Part shown: in pieces, positions 1 through 12,930 of the stretch
How the letters are laid out: every line of letters starts with the position of its first letter
How positions within the stretch are numbered: the first letter of the stretch is position 1
DNA from: Opisthorchis felineus
Lineage: Eukaryota > Platyhelminthes > Trematoda > Opisthorchiida > Opisthorchiidae
Reading direction: 5' to 3'
Length of the DNA stretch: 64,000 nucleotides
NCBI GenBank assembly: GCA_004794785.1
Contig: SJOL01005910.1
Span: 175,513 to 239,512, forward strand
Translations under genes and position numbers: made by a program
Notes under the pieces: generated by a model
What the model saw: only the letters and a program-made list of their open reading frames with translations
Told to the model about the DNA's origin: nothing
Databases searched by the model: none

Positions 1-3000
1 TGGTGTCAACGCTGTCGGAAATAAGTCAATTTAACATCAACAAAACATTAGGTGGATTGTCCGTTTCACTGTGAACGTTCGCGTCACCAGTAAATTTCGT
101 TGTAGTTTAAAATTTTTGAGGAAGATGAAATTCGCCATAAACGAGAGCGCCTGGTGGTCAGATAGAACAATGGTGACTGTAGCACCGGGTCGTAGAGTGT
201 CTAAACAGCGTGAATAATAATACAGTGAGACTCGGTCGATGTAGGCCAGTTGGTCCCCCCAGGCGCGAGAGTGAAATCGCATTTGTGTTTTCTGATATTC
301 ACAATGAATTCGGATGTGAATCACAATCCAGATCATCAGATGCAAACCTGGGAATTGAAAACAAAACTGTAATACTTAACGGCCCACTTCTTGGTAGAGA
401 ATGAGCAACTCTTCCAGAATGTCGATTCCTCGAAAGTACGGCCATTTCTGTTGCCAGAGTAGCTTTTTGTTCACGTCATAACATCTGGAACGGCATATGC
501 ATGGTTCTTAAGGACGGACGGAGGCTGGTATTCAGCTTTAGTGGGTTCATCTGAAACATTTGATAAAGTTAGGTCTATGTGGATTGCTGCGGATGTGTGA
601 CTGTTCAGATTCAGCGATATAGAGTTTCCATCATTATTGTCCTTTGCACCAGATGTTAGCGGTTGTGAGACTCATAGAATTCCCGGCAGTCAGCTACCAC
701 ATTGTCGTGGTGGTCGGGCGGTTTCAGTGCTGAAGTGATCCAGATCGGTTTGGATAGATTTCTACAAGCTTTGAAGAGCTAACGTCCGATGATGAACACA
801 CTGGTGCCAAACGAGTTCCGTCCGAAGCAAGTGCCTCAAGAATCCGAGTTGAACCGAACAGACACAAATGAAAGTGATCCAGGAAACTGTTACGCTGGAT
901 GCATAAACATTTGGTCAATGAGAGCCGTCTATACGGAAGCCGGAAATACCTGAATTGCTTGCTACTGTTCCGAATTGTGTGCTTTCAAAGCAAACTGCGA
1001 AAAACGAATTCGGGGAAATCACACTAAATAAACGTGAATAGAGTGGCAGCTTCAATTTTAATCAAAGTCTGTTGATTGGTAAATCGGCTGAAGTGTTGCC
1101 AGGATGTCTAATTTCCATGATAGCCTTACGCTTAGTACCCCTTCTTCAAACGAACATCTCTGGAGCTCACTAACATTATGCTAACTAGGGTGGAATAGCC
1201 ACCCAATAGAAATGGACTACAAACCAGCAAGAAAACCACCGCCATATTGAACGTACTGATTGATTTATCATGACTTTTGGAGTTTCAGTCACAACGCGCT
1301 ACTGGTGGACACCGTAAGAAGCATGAACATTCTCATCCGTCGCTCCGATGTACAACAGCCTGATTGTCTTACCTATTCATTTAGTTGTGTGTGTCTTTGG
1401 AAGTATCTATTCGCATGAAGGTCAAACAACCACAGTGAACTCCCGATTGGTGTTTGCCACAGGAACGGAATTTTGGGGAACGGCTTTTGACATCTGTCGT
1501 TGCAAGTTTCACCGTTACGTGCAAAGTACTGTAAGATGAACGAGCAAGATAACACAACGTCGGAAAAAGTGTATATTTCCACATATCCATCTTAAAGTTG
1601 CCTGAAAGTTCCATCTTAGTCTGATTACTGTTCACGCCACTACCAAACGGATGTACATCGGTATTTCGGGCAGGTCTGTGGAACTCGATAAACTCTCCTG
1701 CAGACAGCCCAGATGTGCTGTCTGAAGGTAACATCCGTTAGTCCGTGGCTTTTGTTATGTCAAACTTCGTGATGAATGAAATTTGACCGAGCTGAAACTG
1801 TATGACTAGGTATGGTCTCGGTGTTCGGCATTTGTGCTGCGTTTTGAACGCTGCCAGAATGTGTATTATCAAACCGTCTTAGTCTTTGTTTTTGTTTTCT
1901 TAAACCAATTTATGGGTGGAAGTATGGATACCACTGACCTGCATAGTTAGTTAAAAGGTTGATGAAAAATGGAATAAGGATACATTCAGCACACTGCATG
2001 AAAGTCACTTCAAATAACACAGTCGTCAACAGATGCTAGGAACTGAATCATAACAGCAGATTGTTAAGTACCAGGTCTGCGTGGCTGAGAGGCGACTACT
2101 GTTTCTGAAGAAGAACCTCAAAATGTAAACAAGCCGGAATTGGGTAGCACGGATGCGTTTAGTTAATTTTTGATCTGTTGGCCGAGCCGAAAAATCAGCT
2201 TTCAATGGTTTATTTTGAGTTTATGCAGGGTTTAAACATTATCTTATAGCTGTTGATGTAATTGGCTTTGGGGACTGCTTCCTGAAATTACATTGGTCCG
2301 TCGGTGATTTGTGTTGCGTTGTGGTCTGAATCTGTTGAGTTTGGTTAGCGGGATGCTCTGCCCTGTCTTCTTTTCTATACAGGTTGGTGTCCTTGCCGTT
2401 TAGCCGTTTAATCAGGCATCTCTCTTTGTTCTTTTTGGTCCTTTGGCTCATTGGCTGGCTGCACGTTCCAGTCAAATTGATGTATCAGTTAATGTTGGGC
2501 TTCGTGTTATTCTATAGGTTTCTAAAACCTTTGTATTTCTTGAGTTCCACTGTTCTTAGTGAGTGACAGGCTCGGTTAGCCTCAAACTGTTTGGTACTTC
2601 AGTCAATGGCAGGCTACTGAAGTTCCATAAATTTATACTCCTTCTTTCTTCTTGCCTGTTCTAGTATTTTGACTTATGTCAACTAGCCAATCAAATTCAA
2701 GGAATGTGCGCTACAAAGCACCCCTGAGGTTACCAGGATTTTGTTCCCCATACTGGAGAATGAGAACTCAAGACTTGCCGGTTCCTCGCTTCTATGGACT
2801 CCCGAAGGTTTCTATACGACCAAAAGTACCACCCTTGGGCCACCAAACCAAAATCTTCTAAAACAACTGTTTGTAAAACAGCAGGCTCTCACCATGGCTT
2901 CTTAGCAATCAATCAAAAAGCAAGACAGTTTCTAAAAGCCGAAGAATGTGAAAACCACTCAGGGTGAGATAACGGTCTCGTCTGATGTGAGCTCATTGCT

Positions 3001-6000
3001 CACATTTCCGGACACTGGCTACACCAAGACAACCACTGTCGAATTACTGGAATGCCGCGGGAGAAAGAAGACCTCTGTCAGTTGCTCAAATCTCACCTAG
3101 CTGCATTCTTCGTATTCAAAGAAGCCCGACAGCTACTTGGAGCCTCATAGGATCTCCACTCTCCGGATGTATTGTCGAAACTGCAATGCAGCGGCTGGAG
3201 AGAACCATACGGCTTGATAAGAATCCCAATATATGGCTTCGATACGTGGACAGTGCATTCACCATCATCAAGACGAGTGAATGCCATTTAGTAAATAGTT
3301 TTCTGATAAAACTCACTTCATAATGAAAGAAGGAAATGATCGAAAGCAGTGGGAGAAAGATGGAGGTCCTTATCACCGGTCTACCGAGCGGATAGCTGCA
3401 AGCTGAAGCTGAAAGACGGCATATACTGACTACTTCGGCTCTAGACGCAGTGCAACACTGGGTAGTTCAAGGCTGAAAAATAAAAGGCACACATTGATTC
3501 TTCCAAAGAAATGGATCTCCGAGGAGTTTTACTTGTTGCTTTCTGAGGAGGCCCAACACCATTCAATTCACGAAAAAGGAGGAAAAACGCATAAAGTTTG
3601 CAATCATTTTGGCACCGTTCTTAATGGGCGCAAGACTATGTGGAAACTTTGATAGTTACAAATGTGAGGACCCAAATTGATTCGACTGAAATATACATCC
3701 AACAAATAAATCAAGTGACCATAACGAACAACATAATACGGACCACAGCATAGCACAAATCGCCAACCGACCAATGAAATTACGGATTTGTCCCCAGAAA
3801 AGCCAGTCACATCAAAAGAGAATCATTAAATGTTACACATACACAATCGGGTAAGGAGGAAATGTCCATAGAAGCTCGTCTCATTATGTCTCCCTTATAG
3901 TTGATGAAACGTTTGCAAGCTGATTGCCAAGCTCCGCCAATACATGAACGGCTATTCTACTTGGAGTCAATACTCAGTCTACCGATTACTAGTCGTTTTC
4001 TTCTGTACATTCGGATAAGGCAGTGATTTAATCAATGCACGCATCTAACTGTTCTAGCAACAAACGGAAATCGAAGGGTCGGTAGGTAGCTCGAAGTGTC
4101 TCAGTGATTATTGACCGGGTTCGGACTCAACCCTGGTATCTCGACTGATCCTGTCTACGCCTGGGAAATTCTGGCAGTACCTCACCCCTCATGCCTCCTT
4201 GGGGTGGCATGGCAACTAGACACCGGAGGGATGCTACAGACGAATGATCATTATTATCATTATATTTTGATTGATCAAAGCCAACAAGGACTCAAATGAA
4301 TGTCCGCCTAATCTTTCGTCCATGTTTTTCAACCGAATGTACCCCATAAATGTCACTTGGCGTTTCAACTGGAACTGTATTTTCCCTGAGGTAGTGCTGC
4401 TCATAAGGGGGACTTCACCGACCTGATGGCTCTCAAGGAGAGCGGAGGACATTTTTCAACAGCATACGTAGTTTTCTTTTGACAACTGAATTTACTTTCT
4501 TTTTGTGAGCCTGGAATTTTTTTTAGTTTACATTGGAAATTCAAACCATTTTAGACACCGCAGCCAACTGAGGTCTCACTCTAGTGAAGATTTAGTCTGA
4601 AACAGTTTGAGGCTTTGTGCCACCCCATTTAGAACTTCATGGAACTCGAATAGCTATCGGACACCTCCGATCCTCCCCTCGAACTGACTTCATCGTTTTG
4701 TTAGCGCCTGATGGAATCAGTCACCTGATTTTACCCCAGTCCCAGAGCGTGCACGAAGAGTGCACATGACAAACAGATCCAGTGCTGTCTCTGCACAACT
4801 TCGACAGCCTGTTAGAGCTTTACGGTATAAGAGAGCAGGATTTATTGTACCGGGTTTATTCTGACGAAAGAAACATTACATGGCCTCGTCCTGGTGACCC
4901 ACCACCCTGAAACCCCTCTGTAAACAGGTTAAGCTGTCTAGTTGGCTCAGTGCGAGATATCCATCTGTGCAAGGTTGTCAAAACCGCTGACTCACCCTGG
5001 AGTCTCCTTGTATTTCATTTTCTTTCGACAGACCGCTCTGACCACGATCGTTTGTCGGTTTTCCAAGTTTCAATGCCGTGTTCTGCTAGCCTGTTTTCAG
5101 AATAATCCTAGCTTGATTTCCTTTTCTTGTCCACGTTTGCGTAAGTAGAGCAAGATAGGGGAGAGCAAAGTGTGTCCGTCTCCGACTTTAATCTTATTTG
5201 TGCAACCATTTGTGGCTGGACGCACGCACAGTTTTGGCACCGATGGGGACAACTGACACTTGGACTTTAGCTTGGGAAAAGCGAGAATGCGGTATGTGTC
5301 AAGTGAATTGCATAAGGCCTCGAAGCAATCCTCCAGAAATCAACAACAGCATTTGCTTTTTTTAATTCACGCACTAATAGTGATGTACAGTTAAGGATGC
5401 CGACCGAATGCACAAGTTCCAGACAGTTGCGAAACTTACGAAACAAATCTTGGACGATGGCAAGAATTCAGTAAGGCGAACAGTAGGCTTGCATGGACAA
5501 AAAATCGGGCTGGAAGATTTGTGGGGATCTTGTCGTTCGAGGATTCAGGATGGGGTTGCTTGGTACGCACGAGGACCTGGTACTTTGCCGGGATTTACCA
5601 GGAACGCTTCCAGAGAAGTATACCTGACTGGGGTAAAACGTAAAATCTCCTGCATTGGACAAAATAATACTTTTAAAAGGTGGAGCTCCTATTAGACATA
5701 AGTGTAGTTGCCGGTAATGGCCTAATATATCCATCTGATTTTTATAAACTCCTGATGAACAACTTCTTCTCTCGTACACGAACCTCGTCGTTACAAATTT
5801 GCCGCCTCGCAATGACGTACGCACGAATAAACACGAAATGATCTGTCAGCAGACAGGGCCGTGGTAGCCCCACCTGGTCTTTACCGTGAACGTTACAACG
5901 TCGGAAAGGGTTTCTTGCAAAATTCTGCGAATCGCAAAACGATTGTTAATAACGCTTTGCGTGAATAGCCCAACGCTGGACGATAGAAAAACCGTGGGCG

Positions 6001-6284
6001 GGGTTAGTTTCCACCCAGAGTAGTCTTTTTTAAATCTGTCAATCTGGTCGTACGGCACACAGATACTATCCAAAGCTCGGTGCTCGGACTGCTCCAAACC
6101 AGGACAAAGTGAGAGAAAAAAATGAATAAGTTATTCAAATTAAACTCAGAAACGTGTCATTCACCTCTCTCATGGTTTGTGAAAGTCAGTTCACGGTAGC
6201 CTAAAATGGCATTGAGAATATGTCTGAAAGTTGGTAGTTTAAAAATATTTGGGAGTTTTCAATAGAGACTTCGTCTTTTCTGTG
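1..6284. other. Gene-poor stretch, nothing recognised
   Basis: I see no exon, RNA gene or intact mobile element in this stretch. The open frames are short, lack convincing splice signals and do not resemble families I know. The one repeat I can place is a stem-loop family fragment at 3,902-3,945, listed separately. Confidence 0.5.
3902..3945 (+). repeat. Fragment of stem-loop repeat family S4
   Basis: The stretch reads GAAACGTTTGCAAGCTGATT followed by GCCAAGCTC. Close relatives occur at 16,325-16,390, at the matching position in the second duplication copy, and on the minus strand near 35,180 and 43,955. Fuller copies begin with a GTCACC/GGTGAC hairpin; this one keeps only the part 3' of it. 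Its class is unknown. Confidence 0.5.
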
Positions 6285-6400
6285 TTGAAAAGCCGAGAAG
6301 CACTGCACAGCTGTTTCATCCTCACTGGGGATCATCAGCAGTGCGCACCTCAGGAAACTCCTGGGATTCTCGAGCTCACCAAATCCCGGCTAGTGGTTTC
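6285..6400 (-). mobile_element. SINE H1 copy, head-to-head with the next
   Basis: Read on the minus strand, the head AACGGTTAAGTGTTGAAACC resembles the A-box side of tRNA-Ser/Leu. A B-box-like GAGCTCGAGAATCCC follows, then the hammerhead segment and a CTTCTCGGCTTTTCA tail shared with other H1 copies. It abuts a plus-strand copy so that the two heads meet near 6,400. Such SINEs are transcribed by RNA polymerase III from the internal A and B boxes (family knowledge); activity here is not implied. Confidence 0.7.
6300..6346 (-). ncRNA. Hammerhead ribozyme remnant in SINE H1
   Basis: On the minus strand the order is a GCACTG stem I arm, CTGATGA, a short stem II with CC/GG pairs, GAAA, a C-AGCT-G stem III, then CAGTGC as the second stem I arm. 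The stem I arms pair over 6 bp. The cleavage triplet is GTG rather than GTA, which should block or greatly reduce cleavage. Stem II has lost its closing pairs; GGATGAAAC looks like a CpG-decayed GGACGAAAC. Confidence 0.6.
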
Positions 6401-6560
6401 AACACTTAACCGTTCAAACTACTAGCCGGGAGTCGCGGGTTCGTAACTCTCTGAGTTTCGTGAGACGGCCGCTACTGATGATTCACAATAAGAATAATGC
6501 TGGACAGTGCTTTTCAGTCTCCAGCGTAGAAACCTCCATTAAAATGCTTCAATGTACCTG
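6398..6560 (+). mobile_element. SINE H1 copy (plus strand)
   Basis: Starts in the shared junction with ACCGTTCAAACTACTAGCC, then a B-box-like GTCGCGGGTTCGTAACTC and a degraded hammerhead near 6,471-6,510, ending in the TTTTCAGTCTCCAGCGTAGA tail typical of the family. The tRNA-like head is truncated at the junction with the minus-strand copy. Confidence 0.7.
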
Positions 6561-6574
6561 TCAGAGAACGGGCT

Positions 6575-9495
6575 ACCTTGAAAGGATTGTCGTAAATTGA
6601 CAAGGACAGTTCCACGAGACGCCTGGTCCACAAAAATGTCCAAATACCCTAACAAAACTGTTCAAAACGGGCACCAAGGACGAACTAAGACACCTCAACT
6701 GACTGTCTAATGGGCTGAACACTTGTGCTTCATAACTAGTTTTTCATAAGCTCATAATTTCAGCCCCATCTTGTTTCCAGGTCGCTCTTCTGAGTGCTTT
6801 CACCATCTGCTTCATGTCTATTGTGATACAAGTGGACTGAAACTTCAAAGAATGACAGGAATTCCTTCTGATAAAACTGTTCAGTATCGGCGTTCGTTTC
6901 AAGTTTAGAAACCGTCAGTTTTGTCATGGTAAACGACCAAACTTGGTATTGATTTCTGGAAAGCTACTTAAATATTTTCACCATTGTTTGAGAGCAAATG
7001 AGGTGAAGAGTGACCAGTTCCTCTGGATGGTGACGCTTTTGGACAAACCCAGGGTAACCAACAAGGAAGACATCTGAAATCAATGACGTCATATTTGATT
7101 CTCAGCCCAGTTCACTATATCAGCTAGAACCCACGTAATGACGAAGGGGGATAGACTTCTAAAAACCACCTAAATTCATACTTCTGGAGTGTGCCACACC
7201 TAGGGTAACGCAGGAATTCGTAATCCCAAGGACCTGGTTCTTTCAGCCCATTGATGACCAAACAGTAGGCTAGTGAGTAGCATAGTTAGAGCATAAATTT
7301 TCGGTCAGCTGGCTGATGTTCGTTTCTAGACAGCTGTGGGTTATTTGTCCATATCTTTTTAGGACGTGGACACATTTTTTACCATTAATGTGAGTAGTAA
7401 TTACAGTGTGCGTAGTTTATTTATCAGTTTGTTTCATCATATGAAGTCCCTCACTGTAATCTCTGAGTGCTTCGATAAAATAACCCTGAACCGTTTGCTC
7501 ATGACCACATTCTGGTAAAAGACCGTCGTTATGTCACGTTTTTGGATTACTTGTGTGAACTTTTAGAATTAGGAGTTATGCATTCCATAATATTTCGCAT
7601 CTTCCGAACATTGCTGTGATAGAAGGTGTGGAATATCTCGGACGTCATTTTTTACCAAGAGGTTGAAGAGTAAAACATAGTGACAAACCAATTTGGGGGA
7701 ATCATCACAAGCATTAGCGGATGCAATGCAAGGAACCACGGCGCGTCTCGGGCACGTTTGACCACTAGAAGTGATCATTGTCATAGGTTCCACATGAGGT
7801 TCCAACGTGAAATGGGGGAGGCGGTAGGATACGCAATTACTGACGGCGAAACACAAATATGGCGATTGAAAGTAATCAGACACGAGAGTGAAAATCTCAT
7901 TTGCATAGAGTTTGCGAAACTCGGCGTTCTCATATGTATTTCAGAGTGCTTATTTCAGTCAATGAACAAGCATGATCGAGCAGATCAATACTTTTCAGCC
8001 ACACTGTCGACTAGCTGCGGGGTGACGCTTTAAACTGCAGATTCATGTTACTAACAGCCTTCATCGGTAATACAAGCGGTTGCACTGATATGATCCGTGT
8101 GTTCCGGATAGGAGTAGGTTGTACAGCGTAGTGATGAATGATCACACCAAATAGTGAGCACACTTATCGAAAAATCAAACGAAATGACGCCGCATCGTCT
8201 AGCTACCAGCTTTGTCCAGGAAATTTAAGGAAGTGAAGGCTGTTTGAAATCCGAGCGAACCGAATTCTTTCATTCGCACACAGGCCACCAAAGATGAACA
8301 AAATAATGGGTCCTGAAGATGAGTGGCCGACGAAAAATTCCCACTAATGAAGTAGAAAACACGCAAGTTTTCGACGTATTGGAACAAATATGTGCCGACT
8401 ACTACAGTAAAGTCAGTCAGCATTGAAACGTTTATGAGTTTTTCAGTGAACAAAACCCTAAATTGTTGTCATTCAGGTCCCGTTTGGGGAAGTTTCAACC
8501 GCTTTTAAAAACTGGGAATACAATAAACCAGATGCATAGCGTGAATCAACAAGTGAGAAGTAGGATTTCATGGTGAAACTAAGAGCCCACATGTCAACAT
8601 TACGGCTTCATCTCTTTATCTGCGACACTAAAAGCCATGAGTTCTACATCATAAATGGGACAGAGTAGGATTAAAACAATGGAACGGAGTTAGTTACATC
8701 CTGCGTCACTCAAGTCCAAGGCAAGTTGGTAACTTATGTCAGACTTTTGTGCTCACAAGTTGAGGCGATACTGATTAATCAACGTGGCCTGCAGTTGATT
8801 GGTTAGTCGACCAGTCACCTGACTCAAAAGGGGAAGCAAAAGTTCTGAGAAGCTTTCGTATAAGGTCCTATCCGTCCTGCCCATGCAGAACTCACCGCAA
8901 CTGCACGCGGATAGTTACAAAACAATAGAGGCAGAACGACTGGGTAGAATAAGCGCTACGCACCGGAGATTAATGTGCCTCGTTGATGGGAACAGATTCA
9001 GTTATCGGACTGGATGCGCATGATTGATTGCAGTACGTAGTTTGCTACATATGTCTTTAGTTGGATGACCTTCGCTGAAATGCAGTCAGATAAAAATCAC
9101 ATTTTTCTACTCAACAGTAAGGCTGCTGTTTAGGCTGTGGCATGCTGTGGATACTAGTAAATTTATCCGGATAGCCGTTGGAAGTCGGTGTCTGTCTAAG
9201 AGGCCTTCCAAAGACAGCTACGAGTACAAAACACCTAGCGTGGCCACAGGAAACAACTAACAAGATGCGGTTGCAACCAAAAGCAGGGAAATTGGGACAT
9301 TTATTACGCATTAATGTCCTCACACCAGAGCACTAGAAAGATTGATCAGATGTAGTTTGATAGTAGTATGAGGAGATTTTGACGTTTTTCATAGAGTTTT
9401 TTCTGCAAGTGAAGTCAGTCTGTGTGGAAAATCTTTGAAGGATGGTTCTTCTATTGAGGACTCCTCAGCATCTCAGTAATCTGTTGGATGGTTTC
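6575..9495. other. Gene-poor stretch, nothing recognised
   Basis: No exon or mobile element could be supported. A 117-codon plus-strand frame at 7,680-8,033 and an overlapping minus-strand frame look like chance or decayed sequence: neither has splice signals or a recognisable domain. Confidence 0.45.
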
Positions 9496-9499
9496 AAGT

Positions 9500-9690
9500 C
9501 GCGACACCCTGGCTAATAGTTGAAAACTATACGGTCGACTGACCAGCAGTTTGACCAACTCACTTTTATCAGATGCGCAGTGCACAGGATTCTCAGTAAG
9601 AATGAAACGGCTATACAAGGCCTATCGGCTTTTCAGCATCGACTGGCCTCACTTACAGGACGAAATCTCAACTTAAGTTTACAAAATGTC
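9500..9690 (+). mobile_element. SINE H1 copy, degraded
   Basis: The 3' half is clear: a hammerhead-derived stretch at about 9,574-9,620 (AAGAATGAAACGGCTATAC), then CTTTTCAGCATCGACTGGCC and TCACTTACAGGACGAAATCT, as in the copies at 12.8 and 53.1 kb. The tRNA-like head is barely visible. The downstream stretch (9,680-9,730) recurs near 52,835, so both SINEs sit beside another shared repeat. Confidence 0.6.
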
Positions 9691-9883
9691 CTCACACTGC
9701 CAACAATCCACAAGTAGCTCAGGGAAAGAATAAAATTCACCCGTCGAGTGAAGCTTCTATATGGGAAGTAGTCACTCGAGGAGCCAATCAACACATGTGA
9801 GGTAGTGATGTGGTTCCCATCAATGAAGGATAAATGGCACCGCATTCAGTCTGAATGCTAGTTACACAGATTGCTGAGCAGGC

Positions 9884-10050
9884 CCTCTTGGCTGGATGAC
9901 CAACCTTTCAAAATGCCAGTTGGAAGGTCGCGGGTCCACGAGATGCACACTGCTGATGATTCCCACTAAGGATGAATAAGCTGTACAGTGATTCTTGACA
10001 TCTCCGCATAGATTAGTTCACTTACAGGACAAAACCTCGCTCGAGAAAAA
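9884..10050 (+). mobile_element. SINE H1 copy
   Basis: Partial head, B-box-like AGGTCGCGGGTCCACGAG, hammerhead at 9,943-9,990 and tail TCACTTACAGGACAAAACCT. Part of the sequence between the B box and the ribozyme is deleted compared with the 12.75-kb copy. Confidence 0.7.
9943..9990 (+). ncRNA. Hammerhead ribozyme remnant in SINE H1
   Basis: CACTG and CAGTG form stem I. CTGATGA is intact, stem II is TTCC...GGAT with an imperfect base, the GAAA box reads GAATA, and AGCT-GTA gives stem III and a GTA cleavage triplet. The change in the GAAA box probably inactivates it. Confidence 0.6.
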
Positions 10051-10104
10051 GCTCAAGCTTAGGAAGGTTACGGCCTCACTCATCCTTCAACCACGGAATT
10101 CACA

Positions 10105-10260
10105 TCACGTGGTTACGTGTTGACTAACTCCTTGGGTTCAAGCTGCCCTCAAGCTTACAGCGGTGCGCATGTCGGTGATTCCCCAAAGGGATTTAATAGC
10201 TGTATAGTGCTTCCTGGATTATAACCGAAAAGTCAGCAGCACTTCGCCCTTTCGACTCCT
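10105..10260 (+). mobile_element. SINE H1 copy, highly degraded
   Basis: Recognisable by GGTTCAAGCTGCC in the B-box position, then GCGCATGTCGGTGATTCCCC, AGCTGTATAGTGCTTCC and a decayed tail. The hammerhead core (10,164-10,210) reads CGGTGAT instead of CTGATGA and has lost GAAA. It lies only about 60 bp after the previous copy in the same orientation. Confidence 0.5.
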
Positions 10261-12750
10261 GAGAAGAAAATGCAAATCTCGGGGAAGTCATCTGCGTGAA
10301 ACCGATAGTATTCACTCCGTCTGATTTGAAAAACCATCAGTGGACATCCTAGAAAATAACATCAGATATACACCTTAACCACCAACTACAAAACTACTGC
10401 ACTGAATCCAAAACGATGATAGTTTAACACGGAGAAAGAAAATCCATGTGGTACTTTCGGAATACGGGTACATGCGAAAAAAATCTTCACGAAACATTGG
10501 ATTCTGAGACTGGGATACGCAAAATCTGACAAATTAACCGTTTGAATTGTGGCGCTTTCGACAAACGCAAGTGGTATGAATGGAAATTTGGAACAAACTG
10601 TACTAATTATTAGAGTGTGTTTTTGTCACCAACGGGATAACCTTCACACTGACCAGTTCTTCAAACGCAACAAGCTTCCATTGGCGGTAATTTTCACAGA
10701 GCCGAGTGCATGTATAACCAAAATGAATAAAGTAAACTTTGCTACCAGAGACGAGTTTGTGGTACACAAAGAGTTTTTCTTTTATAATAGACCATCATAA
10801 GTACGAATTCTCGAATCCGCATCTGATTGTCTTCTTTTATCCTTTTTATTCAACTATGACTGGACAGTATATTTTTGACAGTTTCTGGCAACTGATGAGA
10901 GGAGTGGGACCGATACCTAACCACAGTCCAGTGTCATTATTTATCAACAGTTTTCCGTCCTATTACTGTTGATCGCTCAAAACAAGGAACACGCAACACA
11001 AGAAATTTTATTTTTTCGTCGTTTTTGGCGAATTTTCAGACACAACCGTCCTAGTCCGGATACACGGACGTATGTGAATATAAACAGCATGTATACGGAA
11101 ACTGAGCAAGCAACAAATAGTCTGAGGCGGAACCAGAAAGGACTTAGTGGGACGGAAACATTTCAGTATGATGAACAAATCATGTATCCAGACGTAATGT
11201 GCCACTCATAAGGTTGCTGAAATCTATTCGACATCATAGAAGAGAGAACCAGCTGGGTCTCAGGTGAGCTGCTCGGCAAAACCAAATTGGTATGTAGATT
11301 AGTGTATAGGTCTGGCATGTGAGTGTTAGTTCTAGACGTTCGGCCTTGGATGTCGACTCTGAGTTTATCACGTTATAAGAAATCAGTCTTCGTATACTGG
11401 TGTTCTTGTGCATAGATGTACACCGGTGCTGCACAATGGGTGTTTTGGCAGGAAGGTGATCACATCTGAATACAGTGGGTACCAAACATTTTAGGACGGT
11501 TTGCGTTGGCATGTGTTTGTCTCTCAGTTAAGGTATCTTCCAGGAGACTAGGGAACTGGACGCTGAACTGAGTCGAATAGATCGTTTGATAATAACGTAG
11601 TTCTTTTTTAGCACTCTGCTGAAAACAAACTGCGAACAACACCAAACCGACATAGTGAAGCAAGTGCAGCGTTTCGGATAACCAAAATGATAATATTTTT
11701 GTAGAGAAATTCGTCACCTGAAATAAGTTATCATGTACAACTCAGAGGTGATCATAAAAACTAGCTTGAAGTAGCGGACAGTCGCTGATAGTATCTGGAG
11801 CTCCTATAGGTGAAATATCCTCCGAAGATAGTTTAGCAAAGATGTAGTGGGTCTTTCTGTAGAACAGCCAATTTCCCTGGTTTTCCCAGCGTCTTCAACT
11901 ATTCAAATTCACTTATGTCATTTGAGTTAACTCACTTGATTTGAGCGCCGTGAATCGGTGACAATCGATACAGATAGCGAAGGCGAAATATCCAGCGTGA
12001 TTCGTTCGTAGCTGCTGGATGAATAGAACAATTTTCTACTTCTACGTTTGCGGTCTAGTAGAAATTGTTCTGTAGCTGCATCAAAGTAATATCAGACAAT
12101 GTTGTTCTGAGGTGGCCAAGATGACGACAGATTCTGGAGATATCCGATATACACACCACCTGACCCGATTTTTTAGCCCTTTGGTGCTGCTTTTCTTTTT
12201 GTTTTGGTGCAAATCTCCGCTTCGCTGAGACAAAAAACCAATCTAGTACAATCTGAACATGTCATGGAATAAGTAACTATCGCACTGCTCACTTGATGCT
12301 TCTATGTGGGTGCAGATCGTGGTGAGCCAGTGGAGTCATGTCTGTTGAGTGAAGTGCACTTCTGCGTCACTGTGGCCCACTTAAGGAACACAAAGCTACT
12401 TGTGACCTACGGTGGGCACTTGAACCAACGACGGTTGAACTGACGTGGATAGGTAAGATGGATTCGGCCAGGCAGAGAGCAGGTTAAAATTCAGAGAAGG
12501 ACGAGACTTTCACCGATGTGAAATTGCTGCGAACAGAATCCTGTGGGGGAACGAACTAACACCAGCGGAGTTCGGATAGATAAAACTTTGTGTCACGAAG
12601 TGTGCTCAGTTTGTGCACTGGTCTGAGAAAAATAAATGCTTAGGCAATTCAGTTTGAGTCCAGTTGGAGGAGGCCGTAGATGGACAAAAAATATTGAACG
12701 TTATCATCCAAAATGGGGCGCAAAGAATAAAACAAACTTCTGATCAGTCA
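10261..12750. other. Gene-poor stretch, nothing recognised
   Basis: Several overlapping open frames of 65-92 codons lie between 10.5 and 11.7 kb on both strands. None has a recognisable domain or convincing splice sites. I see no other element. Confidence 0.4.
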
Positions 12751-12930
12751 CTCGTGGCCGAACGGCTTGGCGTTCAAACTACTGGTGGAGAGGTCGCGGG
12801 TTTGAGACTCTTTGGAGTTTCGTGAAATGCACACTGCTGATCACTCCCAATAAGGTTAAAACAACTGTACAGTGCTTTCCAGTTTTTCATCATAGATTGA
12901 CTTCACTTACGGGAAGAAATCTCCGCTAAA
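12751..12930 (+). mobile_element. SINE H1 copy, near full length
   Basis: One of the two best H1 copies. The head CTCGTGGCCGAACGGCTTGG matches the A-box side of tRNA-Ser/Leu, and GTCGCGGGTTTGAGACTC is the B-box side. A hammerhead segment (12,829-12,875) follows, then a tail containing TTTTTCATCATAGATTGACT and TCACTTACGGG. The total of about 180 bp is a normal SINE length. No flanking target-site duplication was established. Confidence 0.8.
12829..12875 (+). ncRNA. Hammerhead ribozyme remnant in SINE H1
   Basis: Stem I arms GCACACTG and CAGTGC, core CTGATCA (G8 changed to C), stem II CTCC...GGTT, AAAAC in place of GAAAC, and AACT-GTA for stem III and the cleavage triplet. Core changes at two invariant positions make it very likely inactive. 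Confidence 0.55.
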
